Positions 1 to 11,011 of a DNA stretch of 64,000 nt are shown piece by piece. The notes under the pieces were generated by a model that had not been told where the DNA came from, did not search any database, and saw only the letters and a list, made by a program, of their open reading frames with translations. Origin of the DNA: Timema cristinae (taxonomy: Eukaryota; Arthropoda; Insecta; Phasmatodea; Timematidae). Each line of letters starts with the position of its first letter. Positions within the stretch are counted from its first letter, which is position 1. The stretch spans positions 14,060,922 through 14,124,921 of the forward strand of contig JBCFYV010000024.1 in assembly GCA_039000515.1 (NCBI GenBank). The letters are read 5' to 3'. The position numbers were made by a program, and so were the translations under genes.

Positions 1-221
1 CTTATTTATACATTTCCAAAAGATTATTGTGTTTCCTATGAGTAGTTAAAAGTATTTATCAAAATGCATGATCTAAAAACCATAAAATGGTTTTAGTTAT
101 ACATGAATTATTGTATTGCTAGAGTTTCGCTGAAACTAATCAATTTGAGATATTGCGTACTTATGACATTGATTTGTATTTTTACAATAACTTTTAAAAA
201 ATGCGCAATTGACTACTTGTT

Positions 222-468
222 TTTAGCACCACGTCTTACTACCCGTTCGGGTTATACGCTTATGTACTAATTATGCTACTGGCTTTAGGGATTATGAAGT
301 TTATATTTATTCAAAGTGTACCCGATTTGCATGTAGGGGATAGTAGAAAACAATTTTGGAAAAACCACCCTCATTATTCCCGACCGATATCCTAACCTCG
401 ATATCCCCATCATCGGCAGTCAAGTCCACTGTGAGAGTAGTGCCTTAGACCATGTGGCCACTGAAGCG
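222..468 (-). repeat. SINE family B (head type B2), diverged
   Basis: Read on the minus strand, a tRNA-like head with the gcatggtcta-type box A region is followed by the family B body and the shared 3' tail. On the plus strand the tail appears first, as gcaccacgtcttactacccg near 227. The copy is diverged and has no obvious poly-ATT tail. It abuts the 21-bp minisatellite that follows. Confidence 0.8.
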
Positions 469-508
469 AGTCAATTGGCATCTAAGACCACATTCAGAAT
501 TAACTTAC

Positions 509-1293
509 ACTCACTAGAACCTCGCCTATATTCACTCGTACCTCACCTACATTCACTCGTACCTCGCCTACATTCACTCGTACCTCGCCTACATTCCCTC
601 GTACCTCGCCTACATTCACTCGTACCTCGCCTACATTCACTCGTACCTCGCCTACATTCACTCGTACCTCGCCTACATTCACTCGTACCTCGCCTATATT
701 CACTCGTACCTCACCTACATTCACTAGAACCTCGCCTATATTCACTCGTACCTCACCTACATTCACTCGTACCTCGCCTACATTCACTCGTACCTCGCCT
801 ACATTCACTCGTACCTCGCCTACATTCACTCGTACCTCGCCTATATTCACTCATACCTCGCCTACATTCACTCGTACCTCGCCTACATTCACTCGTACCT
901 CGCCTACATTCCCTCGTACCTCGCCTATATTCACTCGTACCTCGCCTACATTCACTCGTACCTCGCCTACATTCACTCGTACCTCGCCTACATTCACTCG
1001 TACCTCGCCTATATTCACTCGTACCTCACCTACATTCACTAGAACCTCGCCTACATTCACTCGTACCTCGCCTACATTCACTCGTACCTCGCCTACATTC
1101 ACTCGTACCTCGCCTACATTCACTCGTACCTCGCCTACATTCACTCGTACCTCGCCTACATTCACTCGTACCTCGCCTACATTCACTCGTACCTCGCCTA
1201 CATTCACTCGTACCTCGCCTACATTCACTCGTACCTCGCCTACATTCACTCGTACCTCGCCTACATCCACTCGTACCTCGCCTACATTCACTC
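509..1293. repeat. 21-bp minisatellite, about 37 units
   Basis: The unit is cctacattcactcgtacctc plus g, repeated head to tail with few substitutions. Variant units (cctatattcact, ctagaacctcg, cattccctcg) recur in the same order near 508-570, 711-770 and 1000-1048, which indicates higher-order blocks. Because 21 is a multiple of 3 and the unit contains no stop, the array is open in several frames on both strands and yields a plus-strand reading frame of 314 residues with a 7-residue period (HSLVPRL). That frame starts inside the neighbouring SINE and is most likely not a gene. Confidence 0.95.
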
Positions 1294-1615
1294 AAAATCC
1301 GGAGTGAAATCCATTCCAACCGTGCTTCGAACTATAATATCTCAAAGGTTTTAAGAACCCAGAGATTTAGATTAAACGCAATGCTCTTTGCACCTTAATT
1401 TGGCTCTTGTTTTAATTATATATTATTGGGTAATGTTCGCAATATTCTGTTTGGAATTTTACTCTGTAGTTTATAGCTCAGAACTATAACTAATGCCACA
1501 TTCAAAGAAAATCAAGCCACGTGAGGTATTATTTATTTCCAGTGTCACATCAATCACATTCTTATAATTCCTAAGTATTGATCAGTATCTAGTTCATAGA
1601 TTAAACTAGACCAAT

Positions 1616-1866
1616 CCCCCATTTCAGTGACCGCATGGTCTAAGGTGCTATTCTCGCAATGGACTAGACTGCCGGTGACTGGGAGATCGAGTTTAGAATC
1701 TCGGTCGCGTGTTTTTAGGTTTTTTTCTTCTCAAAATGTTTTTAACTCTCCCTCCACACAAATACGAATACACATCATCTAAATAAAACCTTCATAATCC
1801 ATAAAACCATTAGAGTAATTAGTAAATAAGTGTTTAACCCAAATGGGTAGTAAGACACTGTGCTAA
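1616..1866 (+). repeat. SINE family B (head type B2)
   Basis: The head reads cagtgaccgcatggtctaag, with a box B-like region gatcgagtttagaatctcgg. The family B body and the shared tail (aacccaaatgggtagtaaga) follow. The box B is degraded, so this is an old copy. Confidence 0.8.
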
Positions 1867-2240
1867 AAAAAAACCATATCAATACATGCATGCACTCTTA
1901 AGGTTTTCCACGACAGAGAAAGAAAATTAATTGATATTTGGTTTTGAGTTGGAAAGGTAATTTATTACCAAGTAAAATTACTTGCGGATAACCGTACTTG
2001 TAATAACGTATTCTCTTTAGGTTGAGATAATTTAACAAAAAATAAGAACAATTTAATGAAGCATTCTCTTTGGATTTAAATAATTTTTCAAGGAAAAAAG
2101 AACAAAGGGATGAAGCGTTTTCTTTCGATTGAAATAACTTTCCAAGAAAGAAGAACAAAACTAATGTAATTTTAAAGACAAAACGGGCTAGTTGGTCGCC
2201 GTATTTCTTCACTTTATATATAATCAACATAAGAATGATA

Positions 2241-2483
2241 TGACCCACTTCGGTGGCCCATGATCCAGGGTGCTACTCTCACAATGGACTAGATTCCTGA
2301 GGATGGAAGTGGTTCGATCCCAGTATGATGTACTGAGGGAGGTTTTTCTTAAATTGTTTCCCATATCTCTCTCCATTAAAATGTGGATATACTTCTTCTA
2401 AATTCAACCTTTCGCATTGCTAGCTCATTTGCGTATGTATTGGTAAGCTTACATAAGAGTATAGCCTAAATGGGTAGTAAGAC
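2241..2483 (+). repeat. SINE family B (head type B2)
   Basis: The head is cccacttcggtggcccatga, with a box B-like ggttcgatcccag. The body has ggaggtttttc and the tail reads cctaaatgggtagtaagaca. The copy is diverged. Confidence 0.8.
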
Positions 2484-2489
2484 AAGGTG

Positions 2490-4020
2490 CTGAATAAAGA
2501 AAATAAAAGGGTGTTTGTCCAAATACTTAAATAATGTTTACTTTCACCTCTTAAGTTTCCCGGATCGACACCCGGTATGGTGTTAATCTCATTTTGTGGG
2601 TTTTTCATCAGTCCACGCCCCATGCCTCTGAAAGTGTTGGATAATTCTGGCTACTCCTGCATACACGCCATCTTGTTTAGTTCCACGAGGTAGTACCATA
2701 GAGAAATGTATACTAGAAATGTATACTATAGAGAGGACATAAAAGGTTAAAATATTTAGTAAAGTTTTTTTGGGTGGTTTTTTCCACTGAGTCTCAAAAA
2801 TTTTAGTTCTGTCGAGTGACCGCTTCGAACGCTAGTGTTTCAACTTTTGGTTTCTTTAAAAGCGTCATGTTACTATGGCAACCAATCCCTTACAGTGTTG
2901 TCTATATTTACCTTCATTTTCATCATTCATTGAGTTAAAGTATGTCTGGCCCGTAATGTTTTGCGTGGTTGAGGGGAAGGGGGGTGGCATTCACAATGTA
3001 CTTACAACAGGCAGGTACGAGAACCGCCACTTGCTAAAGGAGGGGATGGGGAGTACGAGTCCCAGCTTATTGTATTTACAGTTTTAAAGAAAACCCTCAC
3101 AAACCAGCATAGCTAGTTTCATGTCTGTGGGCCTGGCTTTGATACTTTATTGAATGGGGTCCAAATAAAGACATGCTAATTTTGATAAGTATAATTTTAA
3201 CGTTGTAATTAGATTTATAGCACCATAAGTGAGGAAAATAGATTTTTTATTTTATTTTGTACATCTTTCCTTTCTCTATGGTAGTACATACTTTTGTTAT
3301 CAGGATCATCCAATGCACGTGACCTTGGTAGAAACAAGGGGATTAGATTCTACCTTAATAATCATCAGGACTCATAATTCCTGGTGGGAATAACCCCAGT
3401 TTTTCTTTTTATTTTAGGTTGTGTAACGCAACACAGTATACTATAATATATAATTTGTACAATGGCATATAACAAAACGCATTGATTAAAGTTTTACTTC
3501 TTATTTCAATTTATTATTATAAATTAGTATAACCACTTTGATATATTATTATGGAGTATTTAAAAATAAATACTTCACTGGGAAAACAGCGTTTTTCAAA
3601 CAGTATATTTTGAAACATAAAATTAACGTAATTTAAGTGGTTTCTGTAGTATTAAATCAAATTTTCCTTGTATTTAGTTCATATTTTATTACTGTCGTGA
3701 ATATTAGGATGGACTTACTTATTAATAACAAGACAATATAATATTTCTTCTTATTTCAATCATATGTACAATCGTAGTTGTTGACTTGAAAATAAAGAAC
3801 CGTTTATTATTAACAAATAACTTTGTCTGATACAATTTATTTCCAACATGAACAGAATATGTTTTCTGACTGCTATTTACACGGTTCTTTAATGGGCTAG
3901 AGCCTCTTCAAGCATTCTCATTGGCTGATACATCCCAAGTTCAAGGGTTTTAATCATTGACGGAATTTCATCATTTTGATTAGGGGGGCAAATATTTAAC
4001 GAGGACGGGACTAGTACCGT
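2490..4020. other. No gene recognised; AT-rich unique-looking DNA
   Basis: No family-like reading frame, RNA gene or clear repeat is visible. A near X-box sequence (gttactatggcaacc, near 2869) matches the RFX consensus with one mismatch and may be chance. Confidence 0.5.
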
Positions 4021-4029
4021 GGTGGTTCT

Positions 4030-4048
4030 GGGGGGGGGGGGGGGGGGG
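4030..4048. repeat. Poly-G run, 19 G
   Basis: An uninterrupted run of 19 G lies just upstream of the LINE remnant. Such a run can form G-quadruplex DNA and is prone to length error in assemblies. It breaks any reading frame across it. Confidence 0.95.
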
Positions 4049-4058
4049 TACTCCATAC

Positions 4059-4410
4059 CACATACCAGTAAAACCAAGATAGTGGAAATACCTGTCAACG
4101 GAAAAGTATTAAGTTTAAACAATATTTTGGAAAGGAGCGGATTAAAATTAGTTACCAACTTAAAATACCTTGGAAGCATCATCTCAAAGGACAATACTCA
4201 ATAGGACACAGAAATTATTACGTTTTTCCAATCAAGTGATAAAACCTACTGTAGGATAATTGAATACCATGATAACATAATATTCACATACACCCACAAA
4301 AAATATTATTGCATACAGATGAACACTTCGCTTTATATACAGAGGGCTCAGAAAATCATAGCCCAAATTAAACATATAGCTTGTTAGAACCAAAAGTAAT
4401 ATGAAATCCT
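4059..4410 (+). pseudogene. Non-LTR retrotransposon (LINE) reverse-transcriptase C-terminal remnant
   Basis: Frame +2 reads KTKIVEIPVNGKVL, then LVTNLKYLGSIISKDN, a sequence typical of the region after the catalytic core of LINE reverse transcriptases (FKYLGS.IS.D). After a stop at about 4202 the same frame continues with DTEIITFF and later RAQKIIAQIKH, in line with the downstream segment of such polymerases. No catalytic YADD box is present, because the 5' part is lost behind the poly-G run. The copy is dead. The clade cannot be assigned from so short a piece. Confidence 0.6.
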
Positions 4411-4928
4411 CATATACTTACATCCGGAATCCTATGCTAATACATACCATTAAATTGTGTTGAAAGTTTCGGCGTAGAGTGTTGGAAGAGCAAAGCTGTA
4501 CAGGAATGCGTGTACAACAAGTTGCATAGGATTTAACCACGTGGCACTGCACATGTAATAATGGCAAGCACTTTCGATGAAGTATGATATTTAATGATGA
4601 TCCTCAGAACCTGTCCGCATTTCTAGATATACTGATGTGTTGTTTACTATTAATTATGGTATGTTCTGCTGCCGTTCTCCAAGATGTCAAGGTGTGTAGT
4701 TGCGTGCGCCTTACTCCTATGCAACCTGTTGTTCTTTCATACTTAAACAGCTTTGCTATCCCGGCACTGTATGCTGAAACTTTGGACACAATTTAATGGC
4801 ACTAGCATATGTTTATGGATGTAGGTGTTAGGGATGTTGTATTAGGGATGTTGTATTACTTTTGGTTCAAACAATTTATATGTGCAGTTTGGGCTATGAG
4901 TTTCCAAACACCTTCCTTGTATAAATTA

Positions 4929-5206
4929 TTATTATTATTAGCACCGCGTCTTACTAACCGTTCGGGTTGTACGCACTTACGCTAATGTGTAATGGTAGGG
5001 TAATTGTGAGATGAAATGGAGGACCTACAGTTTAACGTGGGAACCGAACCACGGTGGAGGGCTGGCATTCCCCACGTTCACAAGATGTCTTGTCAGAGGT
5101 GAAGGAAGGGTTCGGTAATCAGATAAATCTTTGCCGGGACCGAGGATTGAACCCCGGCCGCCAACACAGAAATCCGACACCTTACCCCTAGATCGCCAGG
5201 TCACCC
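4929..5206 (-). repeat. SINE family A, nearly full length
   Basis: On the minus strand it has the head ggtgacctggcgatctaggg, box B ggttcaatcctcgg and a body covering the cctctgacaagac region, then the shared tail and a short (TAA)n. It is flanked by the direct repeat TATAAATTA at 4920-4928 and 5211-5219. Confidence 0.92.
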
Positions 5207-5219
5207 TGTATATAAATTA

Positions 5220-6450
5220 AAATTTCATAATTGCAAGACATTAACAGAGGATAGTTGCCTTTGGCTTTCGGAGATGAGAAGCATCCTTTGAACCCTTTTC
5301 CAGATTTTCCTATTGAGACTGGCCGCAACTTAAAATACAATGAGTGTTGTTTTAAACCAAATACATAATATTATAAATCATCATTAAAATTACTTTTCTT
5401 AATTTATTAAAATAACCTAATTTCGTACATTATTTAAAACAAATCAACCGGAGTGTTATATGACAAATTTGTTAAAGTCAAAAGTGAATAATGCTTGTCG
5501 ACTTGTATTGTAATGTAAGCAGATAGAAGGAATCGACTTTCTTGAAATGCACTCTAACGATTTTTATTATATTTTGTATTTAGGCACTATTTTACCCCAA
5601 AAACAAAATGAAAACTAATATTTTACCATAAAAATTATTTTAGGGTGCTTTACATAAATATAATTTACAATTTTGATCATTTCTCCCCTACTATATGAGA
5701 TAAAAAATAACAAATCAGTGTAAAGTTATAGTACTATTCAATATAAAAATAATTTATATGAAATATATTTTTATAAAACCGATCGTTTCTGAGATATAAG
5801 CAATTATATATAATTGAACATTAAAAGTGTCAGTAATGTGTTGAAGGAGCGTAGTTTGAAAGAGAATCCATTAGGTCAATGTGAATGAAGCGTCTTACTT
5901 TGTCTTGGGCTTGTTGAGAGGATTAGTGTGGCTCGAATGATGCATCAAATAATATATGAAGGTAGAGTATGTAGAGCCAAATAAGACGTGGTTAAGTGTT
6001 GTGGGGTGTAGATGAATGTATGAAAAAGAGAAACATTACATTTTAAAGAGTAAAAGAGTATGTAAGACTTTGTGTATATATGTTGTTGAAACAAATGGAG
6101 TATGCAATAATTGGTAATAGGATGGAGGTGCGGAGTTGTTTTTTGAGCTATACGCACAGTTTCTCACCTGCCCAAAAGGGAACGAAGTGACTAGGTATAT
6201 ATGTAGGTATTTTTTTATTGATCTCTTTAAAAACAAGAATTATTTGTTATGCTCTTTAGTAAACAAAGATTTTCTTATATTCATAATGTTTCTGTAACTA
6301 TATTTTTTAATTTATGTTATTTGGAGTGTTTATGTAACAATGTGAACTATTTCCTTTCACAAATGTTGCAAGTTTTTACTATCTTTATTTTAAGAAAAAA
6401 GATAGAAAATGTGTGTGATGTACCGTATTATTATTTCTATAAATATTTAA
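5220..6450. other. No gene recognised; AT-rich
   Basis: Only short, composition-driven reading frames occur (for example at 5945-6157 and 6249-6461). No motif, repeat family or RNA gene is recognised. Confidence 0.5.
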
Positions 6451-6454
6451 TCAG

Positions 6455-7393
6455 CCATTAAATTTATATATAAAAGACCAAATCTCTGACTGACACACTC
6501 ATCACCGCATCTCACGAGCCCCTGGGCCTATAATCTTAAAATTTTGCAGGAAGGTCCCTTTCAGTTTGAAGACATCCGATAAGAAGGGATTTTGTTAAAT
6601 TCAACCCCTAAAGGGGTGAAAAGGGGGAGAGGGGTTGGGAAGATAGTCTTTTTCCGAAACCGCTTAAAATATCAACATGAAATTTGGCCTGAGTGTTCTA
6701 TATCAAAATCGATGAAAGATGTATTCGATTAATTCTCGATATTAGCGTCCTAAGGAGTGAAAAAGGGGGTAAAACTTTTTTGATAAGCACGCATATCTCT
6801 GAAACCACTTAAGATAGAGACATCAAACTAGGGGAAAATACTCTTCTTAAAAAATAAAGAAATAATGTCCATTGGTTTTTAGAAAAAATCGCCCAAGTGG
6901 GTGAACGGGGAAGGGGTGGGTTTTTTCAAGTGAGCTATATCTCTGAAACCACTTAAGCTATAAACGTGAAACTCGGGGAAAATACTCTTCTTAAAAACAA
7001 AGAAATGTGTGTTCAATGATTTTTTTGAAAAATAACCAAACGTGTCAAACGGGAGGGAATGCGTTTTTCGAAAAATTCCTACATCTTTGAAACCACTTAA
7101 TCTAGAAACGTCAAACTCGGGCAATATACTCTTCTCAAAAATAAATAGATAAGTGTTTGACGATTTAAAAAAAAACCTACCTGAACGAGTAAACGGGGAG
7201 TGGGTGGAGTTTTTGATTTGAGCTATATCTCTTTAACCTGTAAACGTAGAGATGTGAAATTTAGCAAGAATATTCACAACTACTTTCCAATGTGATAGAA
7301 AACTGATAGCTAAATGATTGTATTGGGAAAAGGGGGTTAAAGGTTTTCAACCTTTACCAAACTAAAACAAACACTTTATAACATTTTACTAGC
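6455..7393 (+). mobile_element. Helitron-like non-autonomous element with 144-bp internal periodicity
   Basis: It opens with tatataaaagaccaaatctc followed by gactgacac. A similar opening, with tgactgact repeats, is seen in the element at 19590. Inside, the motif gaaacc(a/g)ctta recurs at 6656, 6801, 6945, 7089 and, in mutated form, 7233, which gives a period of 144-145 bp over five units. Each unit also has a 'g.tgaa(a/c)gggg' block and an 'aaatactcttctt' block. A candidate 3' end is CTAG at 7389-7392, with a hairpin (aaaggttttcaaccttt, 7340-7356) somewhat far upstream. Assignment to Helitrons is inference; the periodicity is seen directly. Confidence 0.55.
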
Positions 7394-7399
7394 TATAAG

Positions 7400-7895
7400 C
7401 AAATATTTATTTTTAAATAGAGATCGTATAAATGGAGATGATTGCCATGCTCTTTGGTGAGCGGTGTTGTTTCTTTTTTCCCAATATGTACATTATTAAT
7501 TAAAAGAATGTCCTTTGGTAGAATATGATGCACGTTTTTCATTCAAGTTTCTTCAATAATGTTTATTGTTTAGTTTAATTTATATAAAGTTTATGCATTA
7601 ATTTTTGTGCTGTAGTGTAGGCTAATATTTTTTTTTTAAATGTTGGTTTGTATATCGAAATTTTATACTTAATCATCAAGAAAGTTTATGTGTTTCTCTA
7701 GAATTTCAGATTTGGATTTAAGGTTATTTAACAGTTTGTTAAAATATTGTGTAATGGAGATAAACATATATTTGTGGATGGTATCGAGGTGCCTCAACGT
7801 GCTGTGCTTATGAACGGTGATTGAGGATGTCTTTATTACGTTTTATCATACTCCGTGTTTGACACTGACAGTCTAGGCCATGAGCTGCGATACCA
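7400..7895. other. No gene recognised; AT-rich
   Basis: Low-complexity AT-rich sequence with no recognised feature. Confidence 0.5.
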
Positions 7896-7896
7896 G

Positions 7897-7899
<3 letters not shown>

Positions 7900-7947
<48 letters not shown>

Positions 7948-8129
7948 GCACCGCGTCTTACTACCCATTCGGGTTATACGCACTTACACTAATGTGTAAT
8001 GGTAGGGTGATTGTGAGATGAAATGGAGGACCTACAGCTTAACGTGGGATCCGAACCACGATGGAGGCCTGGAATTCCACACATTCACAAGTTGTGATTA
8101 ATACACGTCTTGTCAGAGGTGAAGGAAGG
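7900..8129 (-). repeat. SINE family A, 5'-truncated, with long (ATT)n tail
   Basis: The shared tail follows an (ATT)n run starting near 7899. The body stops at ggtgaaggaagg, so the tRNA-like head is missing. The direct repeat ACCAGGTA flanks it at 7892-7899 and 8130-8137, so this is a genuine 5'-truncated insertion and not a later deletion. Confidence 0.92.
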
Positions 8130-8690
8130 ACCAGGTAGTAGACTATATATCTGAGAATTGGGACAGATTTCAGTTGTTTACCATGTTTACCGTGGACAAT
8201 GAGGGGAACAACTTTATCAGCAAGGAGACGTACTGTGTTTAAATGTCGAGGCTTAGCACCTATAGTACCACCTGCGAGCTGGAGGTGGCAGGGCAGTTGT
8301 AGGCCTACTTCTGGAGGTTTGAGGAGTACCGGAATGGGCAATTATTAGTAGGTTTTGGGGAGCCTGGTGAGGGTGTAAGGAGACCCAGGTTTACTGGTGA
8401 TATGTCCGGGGGTCATTTTGATATGTACCAGGCAATTGAAGAGTTGCCACATTTCTCCCAGTTCATTCCACGTCAACCCGATACTCCTTCATTGCAATGT
8501 CCCGATAATATTCCAAAGAAACAAAGTGTAAAAAAGCACCGTGCCAGTGTTACAAATACAATAAGAGACAAATAAATGGCTGAATATGCTACTAAATACG
8601 CAAATATGTTCAGTAGTTAATCACGTTGTTGTTGCTGCATATTCATTGAAGCATTCAGAGGCAAGGGAAGGACGTACAAAGTCACCCTGG
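8130..8690. other. Unassigned, GC-richer stretch upstream of the Helitron helicase
   Basis: Base composition is richer in G and C than the surroundings and several moderately open frames exist on both strands (minus-strand frame 8039-8341). It may be part of the same Helitron upstream of the recognisable domain, but I see no Rep or HUH motif and give no function. Confidence 0.35.
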
Positions 8691-8691
8691 A

Positions 8692-10640
8692 GTGAAGAAT
8701 GATAATGTTTTAGGTAGAGTGTACACAGCTCACCTTATTAACGTGGAGTATTATCATATGCGCATCATGCTCCACGAGGTACGAAGACCAACATCATTTT
8801 CAGACCTCAAAACAGTAAATGGCCACATCCATGCCACATTACAGTCCGCTTGCAGAGCGTTGGGTTTGTTGGAAGACGATGGTCACTGGGACAAAACTTT
8901 GGAATGAGCGGCCTTATCTGACTCTCCTTTCAAACTAAGAGAACTTTTTGCAATCATGTTAGTTTTCAGCCAGATTTCTGACACGATCCTGCTGTATGAG
9001 AAGCACAAAAACAGTTTCGCTGAAAACATGAAACGGCAGATGGAGATGTATTGTCCGGTAGGGTCTGGAAGTGTCTGATGTTGTTGGAAGATGTAGTGGT
9101 TCAATGGCAGGACATACTCTCAAACACTACTATGGCTTGCCTGAAACAACAGTGGCGCAGATGGTGTCATGGGCAACTGAGACTACCTCAGGGAATTGAG
9201 CTACAACGTTGATGCTCTGTCGAAAATAGTGGATGACAAGAGCCAAGGCTAACGGGCGATCATATGACGGTTTACAAGAATGTTATTAAAAGCATAGATG
9301 GTGGAGATAGCAGTGATATGTTTTTGGATGCCTCGGGAGGTACAGGAAAAACATTCTTGATAAACCTGTTACTAGCCAAAATTAGAAAAAGCAGGGTAAT
9401 TGATGTGGCTGTTGCTTCATCGAGCATTGCTGCACGCTTTTGGAGGGGGATAAAACCACCCATTCTGTCTTCAAACTCCCCTTCAATCTGAATCATACAA
9501 AAACCCCGTATGCAATATTCAAAAAAACTACAAATAGCCCAGGTGCTTCGAGATTGAAAAACGTATCGTATGGGACGAATGTATTATGTAACATAAAGGG
9601 CAGATAGAGGCTCTAAACCATACGCTGCAGGACATTTGCAGCTGTGATAATATGATGGGTGTTGATACTGTACTTGCTGGTGGGGAACCTTAGGCAGATC
9701 CTACCAGTAGTACCCTTGGGGACCCGAGCTGATGAAGTTAAGGCCTGTCTTAAATCATCATATCTATGGCTGAAAATTCAAATACTGCATTAAAGAAAAA
9801 TATGATAGTTGATCTGAAAAGTGATAGCATGGCTGAGAAGTTTGCATACAATCTGCTAGAATTGAGGGACGGCAAGGGGAAGGAGATGGATGGAAATATA
9901 AACCTTACTTCTAGAATGTGTCACTTAGCTAAGGATATGAACAGTATGACTACAATCATTTATCCCGACCTAAAGAATATAAATGGAAACCTATGTCATG
10001 GTTAAGGGAGAGGGAAATTCTTACTCCTAGAAACGATAAGGTAAATGATTATAACAACGTCCTGCTCAGAATGTTTGTCTCGGAGGAGATGACCAATCAG
10101 TCAAGTGGACTAAGTAGGGGTGAATAAGGATGCTGTCCACTACGCGATAGAGTTTTTGCACACCCTCAGCCCCCCTTGACTCCCTCCTCACACTTTCTCT
10201 TGAAGAGTTGGTGCACCCATCATGCTGTTGCGCAATTCGAAGCACCCAAAGCTGAACAATGGAAGCAGACTGCAAGTGAAGGCCCTCCATCGCAACGTCA
10301 TCGAGGCAACTCTCAACAGGTGTGTTTATGGGGAAACAGTATTTATACCACGCATTCCCCTCATTCCTTCATTTCTTCGGATTACCCCTCTAGTTCAAGA
10401 GAGTTCAGTTTTCCCCGAAAGTCTGCTTTTGCAATGACCATCAACAAGGCTCAAGGTCAGACAATGAAGGAAGTAGGGATTTATTTAAGGGAAGGTTATG
10501 TCTCCCACGGCCAGCTCTATGTATTATTCTCCAGGATGAGCACACCGAAGAGCCTGGTTGTTCTGGCGCATGAGGAAGGACGGATAACATCGTTTACAAG
10601 AAAGTCATTCAAAGTAGGCAGCCACATAGGGAATATGACA
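8692..10640 (+). pseudogene. Helitron RepHel helicase (PIF1-like) remnant
   Basis: Helitrons move by rolling-circle replication using a Rep-helicase protein; this is the helicase half. In order along the plus strand: LGRVYTAHLINVEYYHMRI and CRALGLLEDDGHWD (8710-8900), then past a stop LSDSPFKLRELFAIM (8917-8960). The Walker A box GGTGKTFLINLLL lies at about 9339-9375. Further on come LKKNMIVDLKSDS (9790), IYPDLKNIN (9958), LNNGSRLQVKALHRNVIEAT (10250) and finally AFAMTINKAQGQTMKEVG with GQLYVLFSRMSTPKSLVVL (10428-10560), the C-terminal helicase motifs. The frame changes several times and there are stops, so the gene is dead. No Rep nuclease motifs are seen upstream. The 3' terminus of the element lies about 370 bp downstream. 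Confidence 0.9.
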
Positions 10641-10845
10641 TGGCAGTGAACAAGAGGGTCTGATAACCGAAATTCTCCAACCAAATCATGATATGGCAGT
10701 AAAAAGGAGGTCTTCCAACCAAAATTCCCTAAACAGATGGCAGTAAGAAAGGGGGCCTGCCAATCAAAGTTCCACGACCTGAACATGACAGAGACAAGAT
10801 ATATGTTCACCTCCTCGTGGTGTCTCTTGGGTAACGCTAAGAACT

Positions 10846-10935
10846 ATAACAGCTTTCCCATAATGTCTACCAGCATCACATTATTATATATATTGGTATA
10901 CTGGATACTGGTAGACATTATGTGATAGCTGTTAT
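10846..10935. repeat. Inverted repeat, about 30-bp arms
   Basis: The left arm ataacagctttcccataatg continues as tctaccag. The right arm (10903-10935) is its reverse complement with a few mismatches (ctggtagacattatgtgata, then gctgttat). The AT-rich loop is about 28 bases. It lies between the Helitron helicase and the CTAG terminus, so it may be a structure near the end of the element or a small inserted foldback. Confidence 0.85.
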
Positions 10936-10974
10936 TGTTTTATATATATAAATCACTGACAATAAGCTACCAAA

Positions 10975-11011
10975 AATACGAAACCCGCGCGAAGCACATG
11001 CTATTGGCTAG
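10975..11011 (+). mobile_element. Helitron 3' terminus (candidate)
   Basis: The sequence acccgcgcgaagcac is followed by ctattggctag ending in CTAG at 11008-11011, with T next. Helitrons end in CTRR preceded by a small GC-rich hairpin, and a cccgcgcgaagc-type hairpin arm is common in animal Helitrons. Here the second arm is mutated. It is in the right orientation and position for the helicase at 8692-10640. Confidence 0.6.

Noticed and set aside
454..1398. 314-residue open frame of HSLVPRL repeats
   Set aside because: It results from a stop-free 21-bp tandem unit, is open on both strands, and its start codon lies in a SINE head.
2868..2884. Single near X-box (gttactatggcaacc)
   Set aside because: One isolated site with one mismatch is expected by chance in 64 kb.
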